From Bettongia penicillata ogilbyi (taxonomy: Eukaryota > Chordata > Mammalia > Diprotodontia > Potoroidae): a stretch of 64,000 nucleotides of DNA. The position numbers were made by a program, and so were the translations under genes. Below the pieces are notes generated by a model. The model saw only the letters and a list, made by a program, of their open reading frames with translations, was not told the DNA's origin and did not search any database. This document shows positions 21,827 through 33,034 of this stretch, in pieces. The stretch spans positions 9,682,070 to 9,746,069 of the forward strand of contig JAJHZJ010000496.1 in NCBI GenBank assembly GCA_023548195.1, given 5' to 3'. Positions within the stretch are counted from its first letter, which is position 1. Each line of letters opens with the position of its first letter.

Positions 21827-22240
21827 GACTGGGTGAATCCATCCCTTTTGGTCATCTTGGGGGAGAATACAGACAAGCAAAACGTGAATAGACTGAAATC
21901 TCTGTCATTGGAAGGAGTGTCCATCTGGATATGATCACGGATCCATTTGCATATTTGAAAATGAGGTGCTAGAATAGTTATACTACTTTCTCCTTCAAAA
22001 ATCGTAGCTACCTGGACAGCTTCTGATACTGAGCTTCTGTACCCCCTTTTTAAGGCTGGTGTTCAGATAACCATCCATCCTTGAAAGCATGATCACATTT
22101 GGCAGGGCCTGCCAGATTCTGTATTCCACCAGTGTAACTTTTGAGGGGCAACAAAAGGAGATGGGAAGGAATGGGTAGGAGAGACAGAGACAGAGTCAAA
22201 GAGAAAGACAGAGACAGAGAGAGAGAGAAAGAGAAAGAGA
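21626..22240. other. Unassigned sequence with (CA)n and (GA)n runs
   Basis: (CA)n at about 21794-21827 and GA-rich DNA at about 22180-22245; otherwise nothing recognised. The frames through these runs are low complexity. Confidence 0.6.
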
Positions 22241-22245
22241 GAGAA

Positions 22246-22350
22246 AAGTTTTAAGTGCCTACTATGTGCCAGGCACTGTGCTAAGTGTTGGAAATTCAAT
22301 TTCAAGCTAAAATGATATTCCTTGCCTTCCAGGAGCCAATATTCTAATGA
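22246..22350 (+). repeat. CORE/L2-like 'tactatgtgccaggcac' repeat
   Basis: 'aagtgcctactatgtgccag' followed by 'gcactgtgctaagtgttgga' and 'ccttgccttccaggagccaa': close to the family consensus. Confidence 0.8.
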
Positions 22351-23649
22351 GGAGTGGTAGGATGGAGATGTAGTCAGGAGAGTCATAGACTGGTCTAGAT
22401 TTTACAAGAACATGTCTGTCATGGGTGTCTCCTCAAAAAGATGTTTTGGGAGTAACTCACCAAGTAGTGGAAGAGAGAGAGTGGAGCGCTTGCCACAATG
22501 AGAAGAAAGCCTGGGGTGGAGGTAGAGAGGTGATCTCTGGAATGATGGACTGAGGAGTTATAGAAGATGCCACTGGAGGTTTCCCTCAGGAACACATACT
22601 TCTTCCTAATTCCCATTAGGGCACAAAAATGGCAACATGCAAACAGCTCTGCCATGGACTGCTTGGTCCAGATTGCATTATAGAAGAGGATATGTACCAT
22701 GAACTTTTGCTCTGTGACTTTTATATGCTTTCCTGATGGTGAGCTTTCTCTTAGAGGCTGATGTCACAGACTCATTTTCACAAACCATTCCATTTTAATT
22801 GTACTTGGAATCATAAGCATGGGGTTTTCCATTTAAGAAGGTCTTCTTCACACTGTTTTATTGGAAAAAACAGGTTATTATGATTGTATCACATCAGTAG
22901 AAATTAGAAAATATGCCCCAACCACCAGATATAGCAATGGTATGGTGTATGAAGCTAGAATCAAGGAGAAAAATACTTTACTATAGACAGATATTTAGCC
23001 TTCTTTGTGTTATGAATCTCTTCTGAAATATGATGAAGCCTAAAGAGGCCTTCTCAGAATAATGTTTTAAAATGCATAAAATCGAATAAAAATAGTATTA
23101 TGAAAAGAGCCAATTATTTTGAATTATGGTTACCAAAATATATATTTTAGACTCATGGCTCCCAGGTTAAGAACCCCTGCTAATGAACTCTTTGTTTAAT
23201 ACTCAGGGCATCTAAACTTAAGCTCACTGCAGACATGTATAGCAGCTGGAAATCTAGCCATTGACTCATGCCTGGCAGGGATCAGTGAGTTAGGATACTG
23301 TGCCTCTGTTAAAATATTTTGAACATAATGTGTTGTGCTTACTTTTTTTTAAGTGACAGGTTCTATTGCCTATTGACAGAACAGTGGATTATTTGAAGAA
23401 GAACACATTGGCCTTAAGAAATGAAGAATAAAGAGAAGAGTAATTTACTGCTTGCCAGGATTAACAAGTAACATTGAAATGCAAATATCCTTAGTATGGG
23501 ACCATCCCAAGTAAAGTTAGGAAATAAGAGAAAGCTTTCCTGGAAATTTCCAAGTGATATAAGGTCCTTGAGACCAAGATCTGAGTTCCATCTATTATGT
23601 ATGCCTAGGATAGTGTCTTGTATGCAAAGTGACTGAATATGTATTGGTT
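22351..23649. other. Mostly unique sequence
   Basis: Only a weak L2/MIR-like tail near 23555-23635 ('tcttgtatgcaaagtgactg') can be suggested. No gene recognised. Confidence 0.35.
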
Positions 23650-23668
23650 CTCTCTCTGTCTCTCTCTA

Positions 23669-23699
<31 letters not shown>

Positions 23700-23730
23700 G
23701 TCTCTCTCTGTCTCTGTCTCTCTCTCTCTG

Positions 23731-23781
<51 letters not shown>

Positions 23782-23782
23782 G

Positions 23783-23846
<64 letters not shown>

Positions 23847-23880
23847 CTCCCTCCCTCCTTTCTCCCTCCCTCCCTCCCTG
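23650..23880. repeat. (CT)n/(CTGT)n then (CCCT)n array
   Basis: About 195 bases of CT with scattered CTGT units, then CCTCCCT units. Two overlapping Ser-Leu frames through it are meaningless. Confidence 0.97.
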
Positions 23881-24339
23881 ACTTAGATACTCAATATACT
23901 TACATGCTTTCCTTTCCCGACTTTCTTCAAATCCTGCTTTTGGGGCCTTCTTTCTCACCATGGTATAAATAACTAATTAAATCTTCAAGTCTGACCTCTG
24001 GGAATGTATTTGCATTTTAAAAGGGAGTCTTGCCCTAAATTAAATGGACTTCATTTTTCAGTTGAGTGGCTGGAACACAAGCTCTTCATTTTTTGCACCC
24101 ACCTCACCTTACAGAGTATTAGCCACTATTAAACTTTTAGTAAGTGTGTGTCGATTGATTTCATGGATGAGCATTTTGGGGGCAGTCTGTCTGATACAAT
24201 CATGCAGAGCTCATAGATCTAGTTACTAAGATTGTGTGAAAGACAGAAACTGGACATCCCCCATGAAGAAATTAAATTAAACAACACAACCTGCTAACTT
24301 CCCAATTATTGTTAGCCAATTATCTCCTTTATCTCATGA
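23881..24339. other. Unique sequence, nothing identified
   Basis: No repeat or gene recognised. Confidence 0.35.
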
Positions 24340-24490
24340 GGTACCACGGAGCACAATGGACAGTCTATTGGTCTTGAGCTCAGGAAACCTGGATTCAAAT
24401 CCTGAAACTCTCACCCTCTAAGCCTCAGTGTCCTCCCCATGAAATAGCACTCAGAGTGGTTGTAAGGAAAACATCAAAATATGATCAGTT
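24340..24490 (+). repeat. CORE-SINE/MIR-type SINE
   Basis: 'cacggagcacaatggacagt', 'aacctggattcaaatcctga', 'ctaagcctcagtgtcctcc', then a degraded tail. Confidence 0.7.
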
Positions 24491-24800
24491 ATGATAGAAG
24501 GGCATCAAGGTGGAGTGAAGTGATGACAGACTCTCCAACAGGAAGCATGGGCTAGGTTACCGGCTCTGAGTTCAATGACGGTAACCTCAGTTAAGTCATA
24601 GAAGTTCACTGTCCTGGTTTCTTCACTCCAAAAGAGACACAATAACTTACCATTACCCACCTCAAGCAAAGATAGCAAGTATACAGAGAGCTTTCCTTTC
24701 AATCATATTTTCCTGGATTCAAACCGTGCTCCTGCTGTGTACTGGCTCAGTGACCCTGAGCAAGTCCCTTAACCTCTCAGTGATGTTAGCAACTTTGAAA
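24491..24800 (+). repeat. Two degraded SINE pieces in tandem
   Basis: First piece about 24500-24670 ('gctctgagttcaatgacggt', 'cagttaagtcatagaagttc'). Second piece about 24712-24795 ('ctggattcaaaccgtgctcc', 'gaccctgagcaagtccctta', 'acctctcag'). Same orientation as the SINE before them. Confidence 0.6.
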
Positions 24801-26292
24801 GGTAGATAGAAGCTGCCAATCTGCTTGGGTTAACATTTATTCAACCTGGAGATCCCCAAACCAATGAAATCATAGGTTTTGTCCTTACTCAGGTTCTTAT
24901 AACAAATACGTTTTCCTCATCCCCCACCCTCAGCTGTCCTCATTTTGGACATCTTTTACTTCTCCGCCATATAACTTTATTATTGGAAAATTTCATCATC
25001 CTGAAAGATCGAACCAACCTTAGTACTTACATTCTATGCTCTGCCCCTCCGATGATAGGGTGGAACCATGAACTCCTTTTAAAGAAGGGGGACAACATAG
25101 TCATTGCATTGCCTCAGTTTCCACTTAGCTCCATTCATTTTGAGCTTCTTTGACTTCTCCACCATGCCCTTGGGGGTACCTTCCCCTTAACCTGGCTTTT
25201 AGTTTTTTCACATGTGTTGTCTATCACCATTACTTAGTAAGCTGGGAAGGTGGATCAAGGCAGAGAGAGATTGGGAACCACATTCCCAATTCAGAGACTT
25301 TTAAGTACTACATTCACAGAGCACTTCATGTCCTTCAGATGTATACTTGAATGAACAATTAATGAAACTTTTCACATGGCACTCTCAGGAGTCAAACTTC
25401 ACTTTGATTGCACTTGTGCAACTTGAACATTCCCACATATTTAATCATGCAGGTCTATGCTTTATTTACCACTGTTTGAATCAACTATAAAGAGTTTCAG
25501 TAGCATGCCATGCAAGGATGGAGTTTAGTGAAAGGGCTCGAAATGGATGTCATAGAAGAGAGCACAATAATAAAAAGGGGAAATTATTATTTCTCTAAGG
25601 ATGATTTCCATCTATCTGACCTTTCCAACCATAGCACCAACAATGATTCAGTATGACTCTAAATCAAATATTGTAACGTTGTTTATTTCACACCTAATGC
25701 CCTTTTAGGCAGAGTCACCAAGAAAGAATCATCAACAGTACTTTTCCTGATGCCTGTGGTCACCAGCACTAAATATATCCTCAAAGAGATCATAGGATAA
25801 GAGAGACCTCCTCCCTGACACTAACCTGTGGGGGGAGTGGGTGGAGACTATGGGAATCCGTTCTGTGAGATGCCAGGACAATAATACTATTGCTGAGGAA
25901 GCTGCCACTGAGGAAGGAGCTGGCGACTCTTCTCATGTATATTTTATGCCTCTCAAATTGTGGTGCCCTTAAGCAAAAATCCAGCTACCTTGCCTTAGTT
26001 TTGGCTCTTTTTCAACATCAAACATTAGTAACTTGCTAAAACCTAGAATGAAATAGCCACTGCTTTTGCATTTGCCAGTCTATTAAATCAACAATTTTAT
26101 AACTACGAGTTTCTGTAAGTCAGGTTATGATTTTACCCAAAAACCGCAATTTAACCTGGTTGGTTAGAATTTGGTAGGACTTGTGCCACAGTCACAGACT
26201 GGATATTATTCTGAGTCACTTTGATCTGTCCTGTTCCATATGCAGAGTTCACTGCTACCACTATCTGTCAAGAGAAATACTGAGTATGAAAA
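24801..26292. other. Unique sequence, nothing identified
   Basis: About 1.5 kb without a recognisable repeat or gene. It is one of the cleaner unique stretches in the window. Confidence 0.4.
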
Positions 26293-26412
26293 CATCAATT
26301 AATCAGAAAGTATTTGTTAATCACCCACTGTGTTCCAGACACTGTGCTTGAGATGGTAAGTACAACTTCAAAATGGAAACAATCCTCTTTTCAAGGAACT
26401 TACATCCGAGTG
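26293..26412 (+). repeat. CORE/L2-like repeat
   Basis: 'agtatttgttaatcacccac', 'tgtgttccagacactgtgct', 'cttttcaaggaacttacatc': family order retained, diverged. Confidence 0.65.
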
Positions 26413-26414
26413 CA

Positions 26415-26950
26415 AGACATCATAGTGCAAAAGGAAGTGTGGTGAATCTAGAGACACAGACCTAGGATCTGAATCCCAGGTTGTCCACTGACTATATATG
26501 TTTCTGTTCTAGCCAGAAATTCTGGGGGTTTCCCCTCCTAGACTATCTTTCGCCTCATTTCTTATCTAGCCTTAAGTCAATGAATCACTGAATGGGTATT
26601 GCCTCAGAAAGACTGAGACTTGGGCAAGACCTTAGCTTAAAAAGGCAAAGGTCTTCCCTCTCCCTCTGGGACCATCTTCAATCTGACCTATGTCTTGCCA
26701 CTGGACTCAGATGACTGGAGGAGAAAATGAGGCTGACGAGTTTGCACAGCTCTGCCTCACTTAAATCCAATTCACTTGTAAGTTAATTCATCCCCCTCTG
26801 GATGTCATTGGTCTGTTTTAAAAATAAAGGATAAGCAACACCAATGGGAGCTTAGGTAATCATTTAACATTTCTGAACCTCAGTTTCCTCTTATGTAAAT
26901 TAGGGGTTTAGACTAGATGTCCTCTAAGTTTTCTTACATCTGTTTAGAAC
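26415..26950 (+). repeat. CORE-SINE split by an RTE-tailed SINE
   Basis: The 5' half (26415-26515: 'gatctgaatcccaggttgtc') and 3' half (26845-26950: 'acctcagtttcctcttatgt', 'gactagatgtcctctaagtt') belong to one MIR-type SINE separated by the insert at about 26577-26835. A short stretch (26516-26576) is unassigned. Confidence 0.6.
26577..26835 (+). repeat. RTE-tailed SINE, sense copy
   Basis: 'gaccatcttcaatctgacct', 'gccactggactcagatgact', 'ggaggagaaaatgaggctga', 'cctcacttaaatccaattca' and a decayed tail 'aaaataaaggataagcaaca'. This is the most complete copy in the window. Its first 60 bases match the far end of the minus-strand copy at 18012-18275. Confidence 0.8.
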
Positions 26951-27544
26951 TATCCTCATTACTGACTCAGCCACTACAAGCATAAACTCTGCTGCCGCTG
27001 AGTCAGTAACATTAATTTTGCTGCGTTTGCCTCCAGGGTAAGGAGTCAGTTGCAATGTGAATTATAGACACATTCACACATTCTGGTGATGGATATTTAA
27101 TATTATTGTATAGTATTAAGAACAAAGATGTCATGTCAATATCATTGCTTTTTTTTTATAAACTACATCTTTTCTTTCTTTGTTTCTCAAAGAAAATTAG
27201 AAAGATACTGTGGACAGGGAGCTAAGATTTGTTATTTAACTGTGTGGCTGAATATTCAGTGCTCAAAGAGCTATATTTTACATAACATCTGTTAAAAAGA
27301 AAAATCATGTAACAGTACAGTTCAAATGGATAAAATTCTTAAAATATCCCATCTAAATTTAAAATTTCTGTTTTACATAATGGACATCTTGACACCAAGA
27401 GTAACCTTCAGTGAGAAGAGGAAGGTAGATTCAACATGTGTGGCATTGCATACATTTGCTAAACCTACATATAAATAACTATTTCATCATATATTTTCCT
27501 TTGCATGCAAAAATGGGAAACAGTGGCTTAGGAAATTCAATCTT
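26951..27544. other. Unique sequence, nothing identified
   Basis: No repeat or gene recognised. Confidence 0.35.
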
Positions 27545-27965
27545 TTACATGTAATCTCACAGTTGGAAGGGACTTCAGAATCCATCTCTTTTAATCTGTC
27601 CTTGAACCAGTATCCCCTACAAAGTAGCCCCAACAAGTGGAAATCCAGTCTTGAAGACATATGGCAATAGGAAAGTCACTTCTTCATAAAGCAGCCAATT
27701 CTCCATTAAATTTGCCTAAATCAACCTCTTTGTATCTTGCCTAAATCAACCTCTTTGCGTCTGTCATACATTGCTCCTGGTCCTACCCTCTGGGGCCAAG
27801 CAGAATGATTCTAAATTCTTTTACACTTGAAAAATCTCCATGTGCTTTAAAAGTACCCATCATTCCTTTCTATGGCAGTCATCTCCTCCAAATTAAACAT
27901 CCCTAATTCCTTGGATCAGTCTTCACATGGTATGTATTTGAAGGCATTCATCATCTTATTCATTC
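27545..27965 (-). mobile_element. CR1/L3 LINE 3' end, antisense
   Basis: Antisense blocks: 'cacagttggaagggacttca', 'agtggaaatccagtcttgaa', 'gcagccaattctccattaaa', 'ttgctcctggtcctaccctc', 'tggggccaagcagaatg', 'ccctaattccttggatcagt'. Order and spacing match an L3 3' end. It contains a 25-bp tandem duplication at 27714-27763. Confidence 0.8.
27714..27763. repeat. 25-bp tandem duplication in L3
   Basis: Two adjacent 25-base units, the first 19 bases of each identical (gcctaaatcaacctctttg). The single-copy form is what the other L3 copies show. Confidence 0.9.
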
Positions 27966-28039
27966 TCCATTAGAACTTGAAAAAGATGCTGACTGTCTTT
28001 ATATCTCTTCCCCATTATGGCTGAAATCCTTGAGAAATT

Positions 28040-29445
28040 TATTTAGACTTTCTGCCTCCACTTCTCTCATTCTCTTCTAAACCCTTTGCAATCTGGCCTC
28101 TAATCTTATTCCTCAGGGTCTTCCCTCCAGTATTATCAGTAGTTCCATAATTATCCAAATTGAATGGTTTCTTCTTAGACTTCATCCTTCTTGACTTCTC
28201 TGGAGAGTCTCGCACTGCTAAACTATCTTCTGGATACTCTCGCTTCTCTGAGTTTTTATGACAATGCTCTCCCTCTCAGTCCTGCCCATACCTGTCTGAC
28301 CACTCCTTATAAGTTTCCACTTTTGGATCATCATCCATGTCATTCCCATTGTGGATGTCCTGGACCTTCTTCTCTTTTCTCTTTATGCTTTTTCACTGGT
28401 GAAAATATTTTTCCATGAATTCAGTTATTATTTTATGTCCATGACTGCCAAGTCAAGTATCCAACCCTAGCTTTCTTCCTAAGCTTTGACCCTGTATTGC
28501 TAGCTTCTTATTTATTGATCATTTTTAATTGGATGGCTAATACATACCTCTAAACCAACATATCCAATCATCTTTTATGAAAATCCCACCGCTCTTTCAA
28601 ACTTCTCTATTTTTATCCAGGGAACTACCATCCTTCCAATCTCCTGGGTGCACAACTTCATTTTTATCTTCACTTTTCCTCACTCCAAATGGTCAATGAA
28701 TTGCCAAATCTTCTATTTTTTTTTTACCTTTACAACATCTTGAATATGTCCTCTTCTCCTTTTTCATGTATCTTCTAGTCAAATTCAAGCTATTTCCACC
28801 TCTCCCCTGGATGATCTCATCCTTTTCATTTGTTTCCTGCCTTAAGACTCTCTCTCCTCATAACACTCACATACACATTGGGAACCTATAGGAAACTTTC
28901 CTTGTCCAGCTAGGTGCTAGAGTCTTCCAAGCAAAGGCTGAGGTATTCTGTATCTGTTTTGTATTCATTTTGGATAAAAGATTAGGTGATTTAAATTGGG
29001 TCATTCCAATGGAGTAATTTTCCTAGAGAATAGGTCTAACCTTATTACTCCCTTTAGTCAGGAAAATCCAGTGATTTTCTATTACTTCTCTGATCCAGTA
29101 TCAGCTCCTCCTTTTTGGCATTTAAACATCCCAATTTCATTTCTTCCTTATACATTACTTACTACTCTCTATAAATTCTATGGCCCACTCTTGCCGACTA
29201 CTTGCTGCTTCTTACACATGAAACTCTATCTCCCATTTCCATGAATTTTCACTGATCATCCCTTATGACTGGAATGCTCTCCCTCCTCTCCTTCCCTCCA
29301 CGTCATAGATATCCTTCAAAACTCAGTGAAAGCACCAATACTGAAAAAAATCTTTCTTTGTCCCACCAGCTGCTAGAGTCTTCCCAGCAAGGTCTACAGT
29401 GTCTTCTTGTGTTTTGAATTCATCTTGGATAAAACTGTGTAGAAT
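28040..29445 (+). mobile_element. L2 LINE, RT to 3' UTR, rearranged
   Basis: Sense L2 blocks: 'tctcattctcttctaaaccc' with 'tttgcaatctggcctc', 'tcatccttcttgacttctct', 'ctgtctgaccactccttata', 'tgtggatgtcctggacctt', 'ccaatctcctgggtgcacaa', then 'atgactggaatgctctccct' and 'atatccttcaaaactcag'. This runs from the middle of the reverse transcriptase to the 3' UTR. A 3' UTR segment appears twice (28896-28979 and 29352-29434), so either part of the element was duplicated or two L2 copies abut. All frames are broken; the small plus frames at 28191-28418 and 28996-29244 are L2 debris. Confidence 0.85.
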
Positions 29446-29654
29446 GGGTTGTGTTAAGTTCATTCTAGGGAGTATTCATACAACTGACCTAAGCTCCATT
29501 GGTTAATTCCAGTGATTTATGTGACTCAGGGAGGAAGGACATGAACATTGGGAAGATGAAGCAATCTCCTCATTGTCACTTTGATTCCATTTAGCACATG
29601 AGGTTCTCTTGAACTTCCCATTAGGAAGAACAAGGATGAGAAAGGAAAGGGAAA
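29446..29654. other. Unassigned sequence
   Basis: Nothing recognised. Confidence 0.3.
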
Positions 29655-29775
29655 GAAATGTGTTTGTATAGAGTCTTTTATGTATCAGGCACCATGCTAC
29701 GTGCTTACAAATATTACCTCATTTGATCCTTACATCCCTACAAGGCAAAGGTTTTATTCTACTTTCGTTTCCTTA
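29655..29775 (+). repeat. CORE-SINE fragment of the 'tcatttgatccttac' type
   Basis: 'gtatagagtcttttatgtat', 'acctcatttgatccttacat' and 'ctacaaggcaaaggttttat' are in the order seen at 4998-5235. Confidence 0.6.
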
Positions 29776-30204
29776 ATCCCAGAATATCAATGGGAAATGC
29801 CCTCATATGTCAGTTAGAACAGGTATTTTTCTGGGCGAGCCTTAGTTAGAATCTCTTTCCTAGTGGCCTCTTCTATTTTGTTTCTCTCTCTGAGAATAGA
29901 TGACTTCACGGTTTTCCTGAGATGGATATTTTGAACCTTTGAGACAATGTACATTTGAGAAATGTGAACTCCTAGGTCCTTCATCTGTAGTTGTCAACAA
30001 TGAAAAGTGTTATGAAATTACACCTTTCTCAAAGAAGTTAAATACTCCCAAGAAGAGGAGACAATATCCTGGAATGACTTGTCAAAAGGTACCTCCCTGA
30101 GAGAGTTTGGAAAGTGCAAAGACGAGATGAAGATGAAAAGTCTATTCAAGAATTCCATTAAGTGTTCCATGTTTTAAGTATCCATTTCCCAGGGTGACAG
30201 CACA
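29776..30204. other. Unique sequence, nothing identified
   Basis: No repeat or gene recognised. Confidence 0.35.
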
Positions 30205-30400
30205 GAAATCAAGTTAACAAAAAATTATCAAGCACTTACTATGTGCCTCACACTATGATAAGGGCTATAAATACAAAGAAAGGCAAAAGCATCCCTTCCT
30301 TCAAGGTGCTCTTGTTCTAAAGGGGAAGACAACGTGCAAACCAGCATATGCAAACCAGACACAGGGTATGTTGATGGCAATCTCGGAGCAAGCTAACCAT
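30205..30400 (+). repeat. CORE/L2-like 'tactatgtgccaggcac' repeat
   Basis: 'caagcacttactatgtgcct', 'atacaaagaaaggcaaaagc', 'ccttcaaggtgctcttgttc', then 'ggggaagacaacgtgcaaac'. A fairly complete copy. Confidence 0.8.
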
Positions 30401-30458
30401 TACTATTAACATTAATAGCAGTTAATGGATACTATTTCTTTGTATAAATCATATTAAT

Positions 30459-30459
<1 letters not shown>

Positions 30460-30495
<36 letters not shown>
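30460..30495. repeat. (TA)n microsatellite
   Basis: Uninterrupted AT dinucleotides. Confidence 0.95.
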
Positions 30496-30497
<2 letters not shown>

Positions 30498-30959
30498 TCT
30501 TTTGTGTTTTAAACATTTCTTAAATGATTAAGGACGAAAGAACTAACTGTCCTATACCTAACCTACATTGTAATTGCCTTTCTTCTTTCTCTTATGGGGA
30601 TAAATATAAACTTTACATTTTACTCTCAGGTCTAAGGTTAGGGAATAAAAATCCACAGTGATTAGGAAAAAATCTGGACCCTTTCTTTCTGGATCAAGCC
30701 CTTCAAAAACTAAAACCATTACCTGAGATTTCAGAAGAAACCAAATTGGGATGCTTAAATGCCAAAAGGGGGGAGCTGATATTGGATCACAGAAGAAATA
30801 GAAAAATCACTGGATTTTACTAAGGGAGTAACAAGGTTAGATTTATTCTCTAGGAAAATTACTCCATGGAATTACTCATTACTAGAGGATCTTCCCTACA
30901 GACCCTTATAAAAATGCTGTCCATGGTTCTAATGCTTATGAGTGACTCTTTCTTAGAAT
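30496..30959. other. Unique sequence, nothing identified
   Basis: No repeat or gene recognised. Confidence 0.35.
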
Positions 30960-31075
30960 GTAAGTATTTTTTGAGGGCATAGACTTCCATTTTTGTCTTT
31001 GTATCTGTGATATGTAGAAAGCACCTGGCACATAGTAGGTATTCAATCAATGAGTATTGATTGATTGACATTCAC
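30960..31075 (+). repeat. L2-type 3' tail
   Basis: 'tttgagggcatagacttcca', 'gtctttgtatctgtgatatg', 'cacctggcacatagtaggta' and a terminal ATTGATTGATTGA run: the classical L2/CORE 3' end. Confidence 0.75.
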
Positions 31076-31179
31076 CTCATTCCTAAAATGTGGCTCCCAG
31101 AATCTCAGAAGCTATTATTTCAGAAATTTGGGACTTAGTACTCCATGTTCTTAGTTCATTAGGAAGAAAGACTTGGTTT

Positions 31180-31320
31180 CTGAACTCAGTTCTACCTTTA
31201 GTAGGACATCATACAAGTAAATCCCTTGCATTTTATAGACTTTGGTTTCCTTCTCTGTAAAATATGAGTGTCACACTAGATGCCCACCAAGATATCCCAG
31301 TTCTGAGATTCCCTAACTTT
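31180..31320 (+). repeat. CORE-SINE/MIR-type SINE
   Basis: 'ggtttccttctctgtaaaat' followed by 'cactagatgcccaccaagat' and 'cccagttctgagattcccta'. Confidence 0.7.
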
Positions 31321-31609
31321 GTTAAAATAAAAAAGCTAAGAAAGCACATTTTGAGTTTGGTCAACACTAAGACAGAGTCAGCTTAAATTGCAACCAAGAA
31401 GTTCTGTGTACACTTTGAACAATAACTTTCTATCGAAGCAAGGAAGCAGGTAACTCACTGCCTTTGAAAGAGAAAATGGAAGAACAAACACCCTGTACCC
31501 TTGTCTCTCGAGTTTGGGCCACAGGTGGACTGGACTAATCCATTTGCCTAAAAATTATAGTCAGAAGATGCCTGGGATCCTCATATTGACATAAATATTA
31601 TGGTCAAGG

Positions 31610-31770
31610 GAGCAGACATTTACAGTTGGAAAGGACTTTAGAGGACATCTAGTCCAACCCCACCTTGTTTTCAAGTCCCAGGGAAGGGCAATGCTATGTC
31701 CAAAGTCATACAGTAATAGTCTAGATTTAAATCCTTGTCCTCTGATTATAAATTCAGTACTCTCTACATA
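31610..31770 (-). repeat. MIR/CORE-SINE, reverse orientation
   Basis: 'agttggaaaggactttagag', 'gacatctagtccaaccccac', 'gtccaaagtcatacagtaat', 'gatttaaatccttgtcctct'. Confidence 0.75.
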
Positions 31771-32125
31771 ATAGCAGTTTGCTCTTGATCGGATCTGAAA
31801 ATGTTCAGAATTAATTAGTTAAGCCTTCCCCCATAGGAATCCCTGTTGTGGCCAAACAACCATTGTGTTTCCATTGATGTTACTTGGGCTACATTAGAAG
31901 TAATTCTTCTTTTCTTCCTTTCCTATTGTCCATTCCATAACACAAGCAATGAAAAAGTACTTATTATATGTAAGGTCATTAAGAGACAGAAATAAAAATG
32001 AAAGTTTCTAGCTTCAAATTCCACTATGAGAACATGATGTGTCCACAAACAAGCATAGTACAAATATATCTGTCCACAAACAAGCATAGTACAAATACAT
32101 CTAGACCCACGGATAATATGTAGAC
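31771..32125. other. Unassigned sequence with a 31-bp tandem duplication
   Basis: A weak 'tacttattatatgtaaggtc' piece near 31957 hints at the CORE/L2 family; the rest is unassigned apart from the duplication at 32041-32102. Confidence 0.4.
32041..32102. repeat. 31-bp tandem duplication
   Basis: Two adjacent 31-base units, 'gtccacaaacaagcatagta' plus 'caaatatatct' or 'caaatacatct', differing at one base. The near identity suggests a recent duplication compared with the surrounding old repeats. Confidence 0.95.
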
Positions 32126-32129
32126 TGAC

Positions 32130-32420
32130 AATTTCATGGGGAAAAAAAAAGATGTAGAACCAGAAAGGACCTTAGAGGTCATTAAGGTCAACCTTTTTAA
32201 TATTACATTTGGAAACTTGGTCCCAGAGAAAGCATAAGATCATAAATAGAGAGATGGAGGGGATCTTTGAAATCATATAGTCTAGACCATTAATTTTACA
32301 GATGAGAAAACTGAGGCCAATAGCGGTTATTTACCTAGGGTCATACAAGCAGTAACAGAGTCAAAATTTGAATGAAGTTCCTTCACCTCCAAAACATTCA
32401 GTGCTCTTTCTCATGACCCA
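32130..32420 (-). repeat. Two MIR/CORE-SINE pieces, reverse orientation
   Basis: First: 'accagaaaggaccttagagg', 'tcattaaggtcaacc'. Second: 'atggaggggatctttgaaat', 'acagatgagaaaactgaggc', 'gggtcatacaagcagtaaca'. The repeated start indicates two copies or a partial duplication. Confidence 0.7.
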
Positions 32421-33030
32421 TCCTACTTCCCCAAGATAAAAAAATACATATTCAGAGAAACAACATGTATTCCAGCATTTTCCTTTAATCTCTCCAAGTT
32501 GACAGCTTTTTTTTCTAGATGCATAGCCATGGTTTGGAATATACAGATGGACATTGATATTTCAGTCATTTATTGGCTAAGAATTCATCTTCTGGCTCTG
32601 AGCTTTTGATCAGTGAGTAAGTCACACTGGAAAGTACTATGCAAAAGTTTTGCAGACCTCATTGGTGAATGGAATTTTCAAATCCCTTGCTTGTGGGTGG
32701 AATGAATTTCCATGGGCAACTGTGTTGATATAGGAGTGGATGGAGTTCAGGATGACTGCATGTAACTAACTGGGGTTGTGAAATGTCTGTGCAACCAAAG
32801 GAATTCTGTGACATCAGCTTGAAAAGGGATACTTTCATTGTGGCCTATTTTCATTCAAATTAAGAATAAACAAGACAAAGAAAAATAAAAACCTACCCCT
32901 GAATCCCACAAAAAGGAGCACATTAATAGCTGAATGGCATTTAATTAAACTATTTTTTAATTAGCTTAATAGATCAAATGCAAACACACACATACACAGG
33001 CTCCCTCCCCACAGTCATGTATACCCACAC
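32421..33030. other. Unique sequence, nothing identified
   Basis: No repeat or gene recognised. Confidence 0.35.
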
Positions 33031-33034
33031 ACAT

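Noticed and set aside
23629..23886. Two overlapping Ser-Leu-rich frames
   Set aside because: Translation of the (CT)n/(CTGT)n microsatellite.
32041..32102. CRISPR-like direct repeats
   Set aside because: Only two adjacent units with no spacer, in a mammalian genome context.
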